From assembly GCA_964036665.1 (NCBI GenBank), contig OZ038527.1, positions 16,142,221 through 16,206,220 on the forward strand: DNA of 64,000 nucleotides, in the 5' to 3' direction. The notes under the pieces are model-generated. The model saw nothing but the letters and a program-made list of their open reading frames with translations, was not told where the DNA came from and made no database searches. This stretch comes from Gordius sp. MW1. Its lineage: Eukaryota > Nematomorpha > Gordioida > Gordea > Gordiidae. This document shows positions 12,601 through 27,600 of this stretch, piece after piece. Within the stretch, counting starts at the first letter, position 1. Each line of letters starts with the position of its first letter. The translations under genes were made by a program, and so were the position numbers.

Positions 12601-15600
12601 AAGGGACACGGATGACGTAAATCGAAAAGTACTGGACATAAAGGTACCGGGGAAGAGAGGAAGAGGACGACCCCCTGTTACGTGTAAAGGGCAAGTCGAA
12701 AAAGTTATGGAAACTAAAGAGATTAGTCAAGACATGACACTCACCCGGTCAAGATGGAAAAAACTTATCAAAACAAACCCCACCAATGTGGGACCAAAGA
12801 ACTGATAAAGAAGAAGAAGAAGATGGTTTTGTGTATCCCAAGTGCCACTTGTAAGAAATATTTTCCATGCAGGTCTTTTTTAAAAAATAGAAGAACTCGA
12901 TTGACCGGGAATTACCTATTTATTATTACTATAATATTTTTATCATCATTTTTAACACATACATATTGTTTACCATATCAATAAAAAAATGAAACAAAAA
13001 AATTAAAAGGATAAAATTTTACGGGCCCGGGCTGGGCTTTGCATAAAATTAGGTGGCCGGGCCGGGTTTATAATTTAATATTTTCGAGATTTGAAATTTT
13101 TATTACGGTCTCTAATACAGATATTGATATTTTATCTTTATATTCGCTTTAAATATTTTTACATTAGATCTCTGTATTATAATGAATGAGTTTTTTAAAG
13201 AGGATTAATATATCAATGCGATTTTTAGTAAAAAAGGAAGGAACTTGATAAATATTCGAAGCAAATTCAAATATTTAATTTTTTTTGAATCGAATTTAAA
13301 TCCTTATTTTAATATTGGACGTATTTTGAATCGAATATTAAAAAAATTCGAATTAGAAATCCAGAGGATTAATTATTCTTAAAATATTATTGCATTTTTA
13401 TAAAATTTAATAGTTTTCGTTTTAGTATCCCATTATTGTTCTAATTTCAATTTTATAGCGGTAGACGTCTGTACTAGATGGATAGACTATGAAAGGGTTA
13501 GTGTGAGTTCGACCCGGATTGTAATAAGGATATTGAAAGGACTATTGGCGCGATATGGGTTACCCAAATTAATAGTGTGCGACGGAAGTCCAGCGTTTAG
13601 TAGTGTAAAATTTAAAGAGTTTTGTGGGAGTCAGGGAATAGAACATATTATCACCCCACCTTATCACCCTAGTTCCAACGGGCAAGTGGAAAGAATGGTG
13701 TGAGTAGTTAAGGGATTGAAGGAGAAAAGTGGGACATCTGAGCAGTGGCAGATGAAGTTGATGTATCATAACGCGGAGGGGAAAGATGAACAGACGAGCT
13801 AGAGTATGGTTAGACGAGTTGAGAAGGGTAGAAGGAAGGAGTTATGTAGGGAGAGCAGCCCGCTTTAAATTAGGGGATACCATTTGGGTTAAAATATATC
13901 AAGGTCCGAGTAAGTGGGTAAAAGGGTTAGTAATAGCCGTAGAAGGAGGGGTAAGATGTCGAGTGACGATAGAAGACGGTAAGGAATTTTGGAGGCATAT
14001 CGACCAGTTACGGCGACGAGACCAGTAGGAGCTAATGAAATCTATTTTGTTACAGCTCCAATGCAAAGTGTGCTTGCAGTATGACAGTCATAGAACGTGG
14101 CAGTGTTACTATTGGTCGGACGTGTAGGTAGAGGGAATAGTGTCTTACATATGTGATGAACGAGGAACCCATCTATGGCAGACGTGCCCCTGGAGGAGCA
14201 GGAGGAGAAAAAGTACAACAAGAGGAATTAAGAAAAAATGGACTAGGGAAAAGGTGGAGAAGGTAAAGAAGGAGGACAATTTCAAAAATGTAGGAACCCA
14301 GACAGACGACAGGCCCCCGACGAACGTATTTGAGGAAATCGAGGAGAGATTGGAAAAGTTCACCCTGAAAGAAATGAAAGAACAAGATACTATGGAAACG
14401 ACCACTCCCGCGGGATAATGGCCCTAATATGTACATAATAACCCCCCCCCCCGTTTGGCGTGTTATTTATATAATTTCTTCGCGTTTGGCGTGCCATTGT
14501 TATCAATTATTCCCCATATGTCAATATGAAATTTTTGTGTGTTGATTTGAAATAAGAGCGATTATAACGTAAAAAGGTTTTGATGTAGAAGACGATATGG
14601 CTACTGATCCTGTATTAGGGATCGGGCAGCGTTTATATTTCATAGCAGGTACCATCCCACGGCGATGAATTAGACGAGTCCCAATAACCCTGTTAACAAA
14701 TAACAAAGAGAAGAGTAGATCGAAAGAAGGATCTACCGACAGCAAGAAGACCCAACCACCTGTTCCAACAACCTGATCCAACCACCGGTTCCACCCACCT
14801 GGCCCAACCACGTGTTTTACTCACCGGCTTAACCCACCCACCGTGAAAACTCAACAGGAGAGCCCCCCCCCCCCAAGACTGGATCCCAGAAAAAAGGAAG
14901 GTGTCATATCCATGAGAAACTCTCGAAAACATTCCATATTTGGAATGCGCACGTGATACGTTTCGAAAAGAGGGCTAAGAACGAAGGAAGGTCACAGAAT
15001 TTTGGGTTGGTAACAAAATAGCACAAGGAAAGAGCAGAACAAAGCTATAAATTACAACTTGGCCCGAAAGAAGTAGCAGAGAGAAGCAAGGATACAACAA
15101 ACCCTGGTAATAAATAATAAATTGGCCAAGAAACTTAAGGGAAAACTAGAACTGTCAGCCGAAAATTCTAAGATCCTTGAAAGGGAAGGGCCATTCATCA
15201 AAAGTTGGCGTGGTAAAATGGGTCGAGAAGAAAAGAAGTTTCAAGGATAGAGATACAAGCCAGAAAAAGTAAACCTATAAAAGCCTAATGAAAATCGATA
15301 TTCGGCAGAACTAGAATTTTCCCACTAAAAATCCAATTTTCCCCCTTTTTAATCGCTAGAAATCATATTCCCGCGTTATTATGGTGATGTTCCGCGTACT
15401 TCAATTGTATACCTTTGCCGAAATTATATTATACTGAAAACGGATATAATAAATTAAAATTTGAAGTGAATTCTGGAGTGATAAATAAATTTAATCAAAC
15501 AAAAATTATAAAGGATAGGAGCCCCGTCAGCCCATAGCATTTCTCTCGTTAAATTTTAAAGGACATACATACTCTCCCTTAATTTGAGGAGAACATCTGA

Positions 15601-18600
15601 TTTTATATGATTTATCAATGAAGATATTATTCTATTTCTTTAATTGTTCAGTTGTCATATATTAAAGTCTTTAACAAAGGAAAAAACGTATAAATATTGA
15701 AAACTACATTTGTTTTAAATTTAGGTAAAAAATCGGCATTCTAGATAAGATACTAGATCAAATTATTAGCGCCATCTATATTATATTTTCTGCACGCTAC
15801 AAATCCAATCGTATTTTGATATATTTAATTTCTTGTAAAATTGGATTTTGTTTTCTTCGTTTTTATTATTTATTTTTGTATAGTTTTTACAGCTTTTGGG
15901 AGCACAGTTGCTCAAATAAATTAAATCGCACACATAAATTGGGGGCTTAGGCTACTTTTAAATTTCTATTCTAAGATCAGCTGCTTACCGGTCTATGGTA
16001 ACATAAGTCTAAATTGCTTAGAATTGAAGAATATTAAATATGTTTATTCAATTTAAAATATTGATTTATTTCCAAATAAGAGTTTTTACTCTATTTTTCC
16101 ACTACTTTGTTACAAAATATTGCAGAAAAATAGCAATGAGAGCTAATTAAGGAGTCATTGGGACAAATTTATTTATTATGTATATATATCCCTAGAAAAA
16201 TGGAAAATATTATATTTAGGTAATTTATAAAGTCTACACTGCTCAACCTATTAATAAGCTCTGTTAATTTCTTATTTAAAGTATATAAAATAAAAAAATT
16301 TCGCCTATATTATGCTAACAAAAGCCACGTTTATGCCGCATGTTGAACCTAAATATTAACGCTGTTCACACATTCAAATTACAGAAAAAACTGACTTTTC
16401 AAAATTATATTTAATTTTGGAAAATAAAAAACACTTTTGATTTGAGGAACCTCATATGCAAGCTATATATTTTAAATTTATACATATATTCAGTAATACT
16501 AAACTTTATCCATAAAGAGGTACTAAAACTGATTAAATCCATGAGCAAAAATAAAAATCGAAAATTTGTTAAAGTTTTTTAATTTAGCCATATCCTTAAC
16601 TCGTTATGTAACCTCTTTAATAAGCAAAGTTGTAATGTATGCAAATACTATCTACCTATTTGTTCCGTTTCTTCCAATAAACTGGATATATTAAAAAAGT
16701 TTAGACCAAAATTTTACTTTGACATTCAGCTCCTATGAGATTAAACCCTTTCGAACATCCACAGACATATCCACCTATGGCATTAATGCAATCTTTATGA
16801 AGTCCACATAGCAGACTTCCGTTAACGGCGCATTCATCGATATCTATTAAATAGTCAAATCAATATATGGACCTACCCAGGATCTAAATTTTGAGGAAGT
16901 ATGGAGTTAGTAATTAACAGTTTTGTAATTATAATGAAATTGACCTAAGTCGATAACATTTTTTTATAAAGAGCAATCGCAATCTATTTATTATTTGAGA
17001 AAACACCTAGATTTTATTTTTGACAAAAAATAAGAATTATAAAATTAGAAACGGCCCCGCACCCTTTTATTAGTTTTAATTACATATTGCTTAATTTAAC
17101 AAATATACCTGAACAAACTAATCCGTTTCCCGTAAAGCCTTCTTTGCATCTGCAGACAGGCTTTGTACCTAAAGCAGTAATACTTTGTTCTAGTCTTACA
17201 CATTCTGCATTAGCATCACAAAAATCTTCGCAAATTGGTTCTTCAGGAACATCAGTCAAAATTAATTCGGTTTTAGGTGCGCCAATATCTAATAAAATAA
17301 TCATTTTATATAAAATTAGGTTAATTTATAGTTTTTTAATGCAAAATATTACGAACACTACAATAAAAATAAACCTAATCAATGAAAAACCCACGCTTTA
17401 TATAATAACTAATAAATATAATATTAAACGTAATTGACATATTATGATCTCCGAACATTAAAACAAAACCATATTTCTAAATTCAAATAGTTGTGGCTCC
17501 TACGGTATTAAATTAAATTTAAATCCAAAATCTTAACTTTGAAATCTAAAATTCATGTATACAAATTGCAATGTCAGTTATTTGTGACGAGAAAAATTCT
17601 AACTATAAAAAATATTTTGAGCCATTGTTTTCAAATTAGTCCAATCAATTTAAATAAATTTATTTGAACAAATTTGCTCAAAGGGAAACAAATTGCTTAT
17701 ATAAAATGTTACTAAAAATAGTCGATTAAATGAAAGTTTTTAGTTTTAAATTTGAGAATAGTAAAAGAATGGACAAATAAGCTGTATTGTCTTTGTAATA
17801 TTTTAAAATTTTTGCTATTGTTGTTAACAAGTATGATTCAATTACATAAAAATTCAAAAATGTTGAAAATTTTTAGATAATTTATTACCATTACTACAAT
17901 CAAAACCATCGCCTAGTCCTGCGAGACACGTGCAGTTATATCCCCCGGGAGTGTTGCTGCAGCTCGCATCACGGTGGCATTTATTTAGGGTTGGATTCGA
18001 ACACTCATCAATATCTTGAAAAAGTGTTTTAGTTTGAATATCATTGCAGAGCAATACAATAAAATTTAAGGAAAGACATTTATTTACGTATAACAATATA
18101 CAAGCAGGCGCGTAGCCAGGATTTTCTCTGTGGGGGGGGGGGGGAATTTCCAAAATTTTTTATAACATTTTTATTTTAACATCAAAATTATAAAATCTGG
18201 TCTGAAACATGAAGAAAGTCATTATAAAATAATTTCATATTTTCTTTTTCCCAGCGTCATCTGGAGTAGGAGCCAGAGATCAGATTGCCCGGCCCGACCC
18301 GCTGCCCGAACAGGGCAACTGTCATAAATTTTTATTTCCGGGCGGGCTCGGGCGGGCACGAAGAAGATAGGATTTGGGCAATTCGGGCTTAATGAGATTT
18401 TTTAGATAGTGTATTTTTTTGTTACTTTTCATTAAATTGCATATGAAAATGCTAAAAAAACCGCCATCCGTCCCCAAGTTATTTTTACAATTTTTACCAG
18501 AACCCCTTTATTTCCATCAAGTCCCTAGCTAGGTTATGGAAAGGATTAAAATATTTATATTTATGCAGCCCTTTCATTGTTCGTAATTCGCATTTCGCAT

Positions 18601-21600
18601 GTGCCGTCTATACATAGTACAAAACCGTCACGCCCAAATTGATACACCGCCTGAAAGTGTTAAATTTCATTATAATATCATTTAATTTTTTTAACAAATA
18701 ATTTAACAAGGCTTCTCCAATTCGCCTTTATTATTCCCTTATCACTCATCGCTATCGCAAAGCTCAAATATTTTAGAAAGACTAAATACTACGTTTTTTG
18801 ACCAATTAGGATTAAAATTAAAGTACAAAAGTTTCATTTGAAAAAACCATTCGACTTTTAAATATTGAAAGAATTTGAGGTCGCAAAATTTCGGGCCTAA
18901 CAGGCAAATTTAATATTTCGGGCCGGGCATTTCGGGCAGCATTAATGTTTCGGGCGGGCTCGGGCGGGCAATGAGGTTAGAGAATTGAACCGGGCTGGGT
19001 TCGGGCAGAAAATTCCTAACAAATCTGACCTCTGGTAGGAGCTAATTCCCCATGAATCGCTAATAAAAGTGTCAATCCATTTAATCATCCAAACGTCATG
19101 AAGTTTTAATTGAAATGTTGTCAGAAATGGAAGAGAAACCAAATAAGGAGAAATTGAAGCAAGCTGGTATGATCACGACTGCAACAGAAGCTGCAACTTT
19201 GCTCACTTCTCTACGACAATCTGAATATATTATGCAAGCGATTGCAAAAAAAGGACCTATATCTTCAGCAAGTCAGACAGTTAGCATAAACTTTAGTAAT
19301 AGTAGTCGAACCTAAGGCTAAATTGCATGATTTTGAGCTAAAGAAACCTATATGCAAAGAACGGTTTTTGGACAAGAAACAACTTTTGGCAAATTTTTAA
19401 ATTATATTTTCTCCGAATTCTTTAATTGTTTTGCCAGAAACGGGAATGAAAATAAATTATAGGAGGATTTCGTCCAAAGAATCCCTTGGACGCCCTATCA
19501 GATTATAAAATATTGTAATCTTTGCCAAACATCACAACTACGCCTCTGGAAAATATTCGAGATTCGATTCGAGAATCGATTCGAATCGAATATTTACGCT
19601 GATAAGATTCGAAAATCCGAATCGAATCCTCGAAAAAATCGAATTTAATTTTTTTTAAGTTTAATTTAAATAGACGAGACTTAAATATTTAGCTATTTTT
19701 TTCTTCTCCATTTTAGTTATTTTTCCTGCTACGATTTGAAAAAGTATAATTAAAAAATTTTCAAACTTACCTAAGTTATGGAGAATGGGGATCACAATTT
19801 ATTTAAATTATGGATTTTGATAGAAATTGCAAGACAGCCAAAGATATTTTACGCTTAAAGGCTATATTAAAGATTTTGACCCACCAATTAATTACATAAA
19901 GGCGAAACTTGACGTGGTAGTCAGGTGGAACAGCACTTATATAATGATAGAATAGGCTATTTTGGTAAGCCAGCATTAAATTTGGCCTTTAAATTTCTTT
20001 TATGAGGAATTACTATTTAACATTGAATGGGAACAAATTGAAAAGGTTAAATTGATACTTTTTACCCTTTTACAGTGCAACTAATTTAATATCCGGGGGG
20101 GGGGGGAAGGCAAATCCCAAAATTAACTTGGGATTACCAGCCAGGCATAGAAGATCATGCTGTCAAAATGGCCAAACAGAAAATTGAAGATATATGGCAT
20201 TCAACAAGAAGATAGTCTTATTGGCGAATGCCGTCGATTTAAGTCCCAAAATTTGATTATCACCAGTACTTGGCATATCCTCTAGAGAAATTAATGATGT
20301 CTTGGAAACTGCTATAGAATGTCGGCCCGATTTTTATCAACTAGCGAGTTATCAACACTAGTTCGTCTATTAAGAGCGATAAGGCGAAGTCTCCATTGGA
20401 GACATTTTTGCACAAACCACGTGTGGCCTCAAATGTTTAGCCTTTACAATGATGAAAATCGAATCAATGTGGTTTTTCAGATATTCAAAAATTGTCAAAA
20501 AATCTTTTCTCTATACCTGGATCATTTACCCCGTGCGAAAGAATATTTTCAACCGGAACCAATTTATTAACCAAATACAAGCAATCGTTTAAGAAGGAAA
20601 GTGTTAGGAAGATAATTTGCCTTAAAAATTGGCTAAAAACGGTTCTCGATTGTCTTACACATAGCGCCATAGTTTTTTGTTTGCCTTTAATAGAATGTGT
20701 GTATTTTTTTAAATATCTTTTAAATAAATTTTTCAAATGTATATGCAAATTAAAAAACATAGTAGCCTTTTCAATGTGTTTTTTAATATTAAAAAATATA
20801 TATATATTCGAATTGATTTCGAATCCTTAAATTTTTTTCGAATCGAATTCGAATCTTCATTTTAATATTCGACGAATCTCGAATCGAATATTTTTTTTTA
20901 AAAAAAATCGAGATTTGAAATCCAGACGCGTAATCACAACTCTTCTTTACCTATTTGCTTTTATATAAGAAATACTATGTCAAAAAATAGATTAAATGGA
21001 TTGACCCTTTTTTATAACTTTTTTCAACATTAAAATTAAAAAAAGTAAGTCATTATAAAATAATATTATATTTTCTTTTTCCCAGTGATAAGATCTCAAG
21101 AACTTCATCTGGAGTGGGAGCTAATTCCAATAAATTGCATAGCAATTTATAAGTGTCTTACTTGGTCAGTTACGTTGCACGACTATAAAATATAAATTTA
21201 TTAAAAATATTTTTTCTTTTCATAAAAAAATCTGGGGGGGGGGAACCCCCGCATTTACGCCACTGAATACAAGTCTACTAATTTGAAAAAAAATATATAT
21301 ACACGATTCTATAGGATAACGTGCAGTCTATGTATCTGTTTGCATAATTAAAGGATAATATTTTTGGTAAACTATAAGTAGGGGAGACCGGGGCTACTTT
21401 AGCCATAAAAAATTAAATCGTGTTTGAAAAAAAACTAAAAATTATTTTTTCAAATTTTATTGGAATCTATTTTTAAAGACTATTTTTAATATAGGAAGAA
21501 AATTTGGAGGGAAATAAGCAATAGTTTTTTCACAAAATAAGTTCAAAAAAAATGAAAATCCTAAATTTTTTAAAAGTGCCCGGGGTTAGTCATAGCCCAT

Positions 21601-24600
21601 AGATTAACTCTGACTTTTTCACTTCTTATTAGTGTATGCTAACTCATATCAATAAAAAGATTGTTTCTTCATAAAAAAATGTAGAAAATGCAAATGTAAT
21701 ATGAATATTTTTTGTTTTTTAAATCTTGCCATTTGTAAAACACAATGCAAAAATGGCTAGCAATAGCCCCTTTCCGACTAGCCCCGACCCCTATTTTAAT
21801 AAACAATTAATAATTTAAGATGTTATATTGCATATAAAAATTTTATCATTATACGGTTTTTATATAAAAAATCTCCCTTTATAAGATAAAAGTTAAATCA
21901 ATCCAAAATATTCAGCCAAAAAAATTTTATATGCAAAATAAAATTTTTTGAAAAGGCTACTAATAGCCCCGAAAAATCGTTTTTTCTCAATAAAAATTTT
22001 AAATTTTATTTTTTCTAAACAAAAATTTTTTACGCATGTCATATGGAAAAATACACATATGGTTTAAATTTTGATTTAATATCATTATTATTTTAAAAAA
22101 TAATTAGAAAGATAATAGTAACCCCGGGCTACGACTAGCCCCGGTCTCCCCTATATTAATATTTCGTAATTCATACCGACGCATATAGTTCCATTCCCTT
22201 TGTAGCCATCTTTACACATACAAGCAAATTTTTGAGGGATATTTAAGCAGCGAGCATCCGCGTGACAACTATGAAGTCCTTCGTCGCATTCATCTATGTC
22301 TTTATAAAGAAAAAATCTTATTGTTGCTACGTTATTTTAGAAGAATATGTGGAAAATTAAATTATGTTTGGCCGCAAATCTAATATCATTTGGTGAGTAT
22401 GGATTTTATAAAAATAAATGGCCGCTCACATGCTTAATCTAATCTTATGTGGGCAATGCGCGAAGGATGATGTCACTAAAAATCCAGTATCTATATTAGT
22501 CACGAATTCAATGCCATAATAAAGCCCCAAATTAACATGAAAGTATTGCTGCTAAGACTTAAAAAAATGATTTGACCAAGATCAAGGGCCTGTTAGTTTT
22601 CAAGAAGTCAGTCACAATTAATTAACGCCTTTCTCAAAACTTAGCACAAAACACCTATTTTGGCCGAGCATACATGATTATTTATGCCTAACCAAATGTG
22701 GTTCGGACCCTAAGATTTTTACAATTTTATTCGTTAAAAAATTTTATTTCCATTTTTTTACTGAAGACTATGACTGTTTTGACCTTTATCAGGATTCGTT
22801 TATATACCTAATGTCATATTTCAAAGTTTTTTCGCAGATACAAAACTCCACCAATACTTTTTAAATCAATCACTAAGCCTCTACGTATGGGTTAAAATTT
22901 TACACAATTCTTCCAGTATTTTTGAGCAAGCCGTGTTGTTCACGATAATTAATAAATCCCTTTTATTGGGTTATCCCAAATTAAAGTTTATTATTTTTAC
23001 CGATACAAACTTTATCTTTTCTTCTAGTTCCGGCTGGACAATCACCGCATTTGTAGGTACCTTGCAAGTTGAAGCACACTTCATCCTCGTTACACGTGTG
23101 AGTACCCAGTTGGCATTCATTGATATCTTCGTATAAAATCGATTTTAATAATTTAGAATAAATTATGATAGGTTGCCATTTTTTAAATTGCTCGATTCTT
23201 GAGGAATCCTTTGTTTTAACACAAAACCGAACAATTCCATAAATAAATGACTTATTTTTATCAATAAATTTAAGAAATACGAATTCTTAGGAAATATTTC
23301 AACAAATTTTTAGTAACTTCAAAATGTTTATCTAAAAATAATTTAACATCTCAATTTTATAACAAAACTTAGATGGGGATTGTTGAATAAATTCGCTAGT
23401 GCTTGTGCTTTTTAATTTTAGTTTACAAAGTTGTATAAATGTATGTTATATTCCATATTAGCTTATAAAATTAAAAAACCAAACATAATTTGACTACCAT
23501 ACATGATATATATTAAATCCTAAATTCTAGAAACCCCAACAAATTCTGATTCTCGAGAAGTCAATAACCTTCAAGAATGAGAAACTTGAAATCAGGGTCA
23601 GCCAAGAATCGGATAAGTCGGGGAGTGGGTAAGAGAACTACGATTCAGACAAAACGCTGATTACAAAACATTTATGGCAATAATTACAGATTAGTAATTT
23701 ATTGTCGAGATTTATAAACGCTCACCTAAATATTATTTATGCTCACTTGTTTACCAAACTAATAATTTTGTTATATTAGCAATTAAAAATTTAGAACATG
23801 TTAATGAGAAAAACTAAATAATATGCAAGAAAAAATAATTTGATTTATTTATAATTATTTAGGCAATAGTTGTATACCATCACAAGTGAAGCCATTGCCT
23901 GAAAAGCCCGGAATGCAATCGCATTTGAAACTTCCTAATGTATTTGTGCATAGGGCATAATTTCCGCATGGGTTCACAATACATTCGTTGTCATCTTTTT
24001 TATTAAATGTTAATAAATAAACTATTCAGATGAATGATTCTGGGGACATTAATTAACATTCACTACACTTTATTCAAAATATTTTTTTATATATTAAAAA
24101 ATTAAAAGCAGTCGAAATTTCTCGGGTTAAACAAAAAATAATAACTAATTTTTTGATGATTTGATTTTTGTTAATTCCCTGAAGTTAAAATCATAAAATC
24201 AAGTTTGACATTAAATTTGTAATAAACTTAATTCGCCAGTTGTCATGCACACTGTGGGAGATTGTTTTGTACTAAACTATTTTAAATTCTTTAATTACAT
24301 CCGACACAAAAAGTTTTGAGTATGTTAAGATCCTAGCCCTACTTCCTAAACTCTTTTTAAGCTTTTAACGAATGGGCGTTCAACACCCCAAACCCGACCT
24401 GTGTTGAACAAGCAAAAACTTAAGTGGGGGCTGGTTCAATTTAGCCTATGTTTGGGTTAACATCTTTACATTTCTTAAGGATAGCCAGGGTCATGCGCAG
24501 GATTACAATTTAGGGAAGGGATTTTGAAGTCACAATTAGAGTTGTTAAATTGCTAACTTGCTTCAACACCGGCTACCATCTGCTCGAGTTTCTGCTCGGC

Positions 24601-27600
24601 CCTCGAGCATTTTTATATGCTATTGTTCTGCCTAGTGCACCGAACAGCGAGCACATATTGTACTAACGCCCCTATTAAGCAACTCAGTGTGCGTGCTTGC
24701 GTGTGGAGTTTGAAGAAAGTAGCAATTTAACAACTCTAGTCACAATGACCTAATAAGTTTTTTGGAATATTAAATACCCGATTTCTTAATTTCAAAAGTT
24801 TTGCCAGATAAATGGACCTTTCCTTCACCCTCAAATTTAAACGATTGCAATTGTAAATTTTAGTAGAATTTTAAAGAGAGTTTTAAATGATTTTAAAGAT
24901 AATATTTTGTTGCAATTGAAACTATTTTATTTCCCATCAACAAATTAAAAAAGAACCGATGTGAAATTCGCAAGGATTCTCATTAATGTTGCCACATCAT
25001 AGCTTTAGTCCATTAAAATCAGAATTCTGTGGATTTCATAGGTAAACAAAACAGAATATGTTTAAAAATAATCACTCACGAATATAAAATAGTTAAAACA
25101 TCTTGCTATTATTTTCTTTCAATTATTTCAAAGTGAAGTCTTAAAGATTACTTTGATAAATAGTCGTGGCTTTCGTGGTGGCTTATTTAAGATCGAAATA
25201 ACCTTTTTGGGTAGGAAATAGAAGAAATACTTTTCAAAATTCATAGAATCATCTTGATTTTAAATCTTAACCCTGTTCAACATGGAGCAAGCAAGCTATA
25301 TAATTGTTTCCTATAAATTATTTTTCTTACTTAATTCAATTATTTAAATACTTTAAATTAATATATATGTCTTCTTAGCCCTCTAAATACTCTTCTTTAA
25401 AAACTATATTGATAGACTTCAACGCAATCATAAGATTGAAAGTTTTATCAAAACAGTTATTTATTATACTTGTTTTCTATATTTGGATGAGGAACATAAT
25501 AAGTTTAAAATCTAACCTATTTTATCAATCTATCGTAATAAAATTATGCCAAGAACACTTATTTTTAAAAGGTCACATTAACACCCTTTAAATGATCTAC
25601 AATAAAGGTCGCTTATAATATTTTTAACTAGTGATTTTGCAATGTATTAATTGGCATTTACATTTATAAATGTCTCCGTCAAATTAAATTAATTCTTATT
25701 TGCGCCGTAGTGCAAATCACTTGAAATCCCACCCAATTTTTTAGATTTCATTTCAAGCTTTTAACCTATACATGCGCTTAGCCAGAATATGAACTATATG
25801 AGGACAATAATCATTTTTGAAATTTTAGAAGATTTTCGAATTTAGAGGGTGGCAGCCGCCCATCCCTTCCCCTGGCTCGAAAGTTATTGCCTTTGAAAAA
25901 TTGGTAAAAATTTTAATAATCATATTGAGAAAATTTGGGACCTTCTACGCTGCAAGTATCACCCCCGTATCCTTCCACGCAATAGCACCTTCCTGGCAAA
26001 TTGCTAGTTCCTAGAAGGCATACGCCCCTATCATCATGACACGGCGGGTCACATTCAGCTAGGAAATGTGAAAAAAAAACTTTAAATATTAACACTTGTT
26101 TTAATTTTGTATCAACTCATTTATCATATAATTTATAAGGGAAATGGGAATACAAAAAATTTAAAGTCTTAAATATATCAAAAATCACTTATAAAGTTTG
26201 ATTAGACAAAAGAAAATGTCATCTTGACTTTAAGTATATAAATTACTGGCAATATATTCATCACAACACAAATATGCAAAATACTTAGAAATAAAATATA
26301 AATTCCTAAAAGTTCATCGATCTTTATTTTAAATTTTACAAATTGTTATTTTACGAAGAAGTAGAATTAGTAATCATATTGTTCCGTGTGCGAAGGATAA
26401 AGATGCGATTACGAGAGATAAGTATATCATCATTCTTAAGAATTTTTTTTTATGCGGCAGCGGTCTATGCAACCCAAAGCCTCGGGTTAATCGCCGTTTT
26501 TAATTACGGTAGTCGAGTCGGTATGTATATCTTTTTTTCTCTCACATTTCACTTTTCTTCCCTCTTCTTTATGGTTTTGGTTGAGAAGAGTAAATGAAAT
26601 GCACTTCGCGGGGAGCGGGGATCTAACAAATTACATCACTTACAATAGAAGAACTATAACCATGCATTGTCATATAGGAGGTATACCATAAGGTCATTAA
26701 CATGCGACAGACTATATCACAACAGGCAACCACCGACAATGTATGAGTATTACACCTGTTATCTGTTCTGTATAGAGTTGCACAAAAATGTGGATAATTT
26801 TATTCCTTTTAATCCTTTAATCCTTTTATGTCATCTCATCTTGGATATCTTTCACAAATTAATCCTTTTAGATCACAGGTTGCAATGTTATTAAAACTGC
26901 AAATGTTATGTTGTAGGGTCAATAAAATTGTTTCTTTTTCTGCCCCCACTTTAGAGGTCAGAAAGGGGAATAAGTTGTTAGCACTTATGAATTCGTCGAA
27001 CGAGACAAAAAAGGATAGAAATCCGTAATAAAGATAAGTTCTATAAAATTTGAAATTAATTTGCAAAAGAAATAAATTTATTTTAAAAATTGATTAACAT
27101 TGGATTTATGGATTTTATCGTTAGATATGTTAAGCGTATAAAATGAATTTAAAATCGTTAAATTATTTACTATACCGAAAGCAAATTTAATTACTAGGAA
27201 AGAACCATATTTAAAAATACAAAATTTTTCATAATCTACATAGTATAAATATTAAGTTAATAAAATTATATTTTAAAAATAAAATATATATGTATATTTA
27301 ATAATTTTTTTTGAATTATTTAAAAAATACATAATATATTAAGTAGTAATAAAAATTTAAAAGGGCCGTCACATTTGTTTCCATAAACGAAATGAAGATA
27401 AGGTGTGGATATTTTTAAATGACCAATTAAATTATATAATTAGCAATTACAAATTTCTAGAGGTATGTATTAAACTTCCCAATCAAAATAGCATATTATT
27501 TTAAGAAAAGCCAATACCTCCTACACGATGTATTAAACAACTATTAAAATTAAAACAAGGCATGGGCGTAGCCAGCATCGGAATTAGAGGGGGGCAATGA

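Larger units (their letters stand above)
8680..13114 (+). mobile_element. hAT transposon carrying a nested RTE-type LINE
   Basis: The ends are TAGAGACC and GGTCTCTA. The flanks carry a perfect 8-bp target duplication ATACAGAT (8672-8679 and 13115-13122). Both subterminal regions are GC-rich with CGGGCC/GGGCCGGG repeats (8690-8800 and 13020-13080), as in the shorter relative at 37769-38390, which shares the TAGAGACCTGC terminus. A degenerate hATC motif lies just right of the LINE. The LINE and a 9.1 kb repeat inserted after the hAT. Confidence 0.9.
18105..21265. mobile_element. Composite hAT-like element with nested hATs
   Basis: The left end CAGGCGCGTAGCC and right end inverted (CAGTGGCGTAAAT) share CAG..GCGTA. 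Flanks TATACAAG (18097-18104) and AATACAAG (21266-21273) match at 7 of 8 positions. Poly-G tracts sit just inside both ends. A block beginning GTCATTATAAAATAAT and running through CCCAG to GGAGC occurs near the left (about 18218) and again near the right (about 21052) in the same direction, so the outer element may itself be a partial duplication. It contains elements 18274-19034 and 19550-20935. Confidence 0.65.

Noticed and set aside
25409-25591. 60-codon plus-strand frame
   Set aside because: AT-rich intronic frame with no domain or splice evidence.
26343-26597. 84-codon hydrophobic plus-strand frame
   Set aside because: Phe/Leu/Val-rich translation of AT-rich intron with no domain, and on the strand opposite to the gene.
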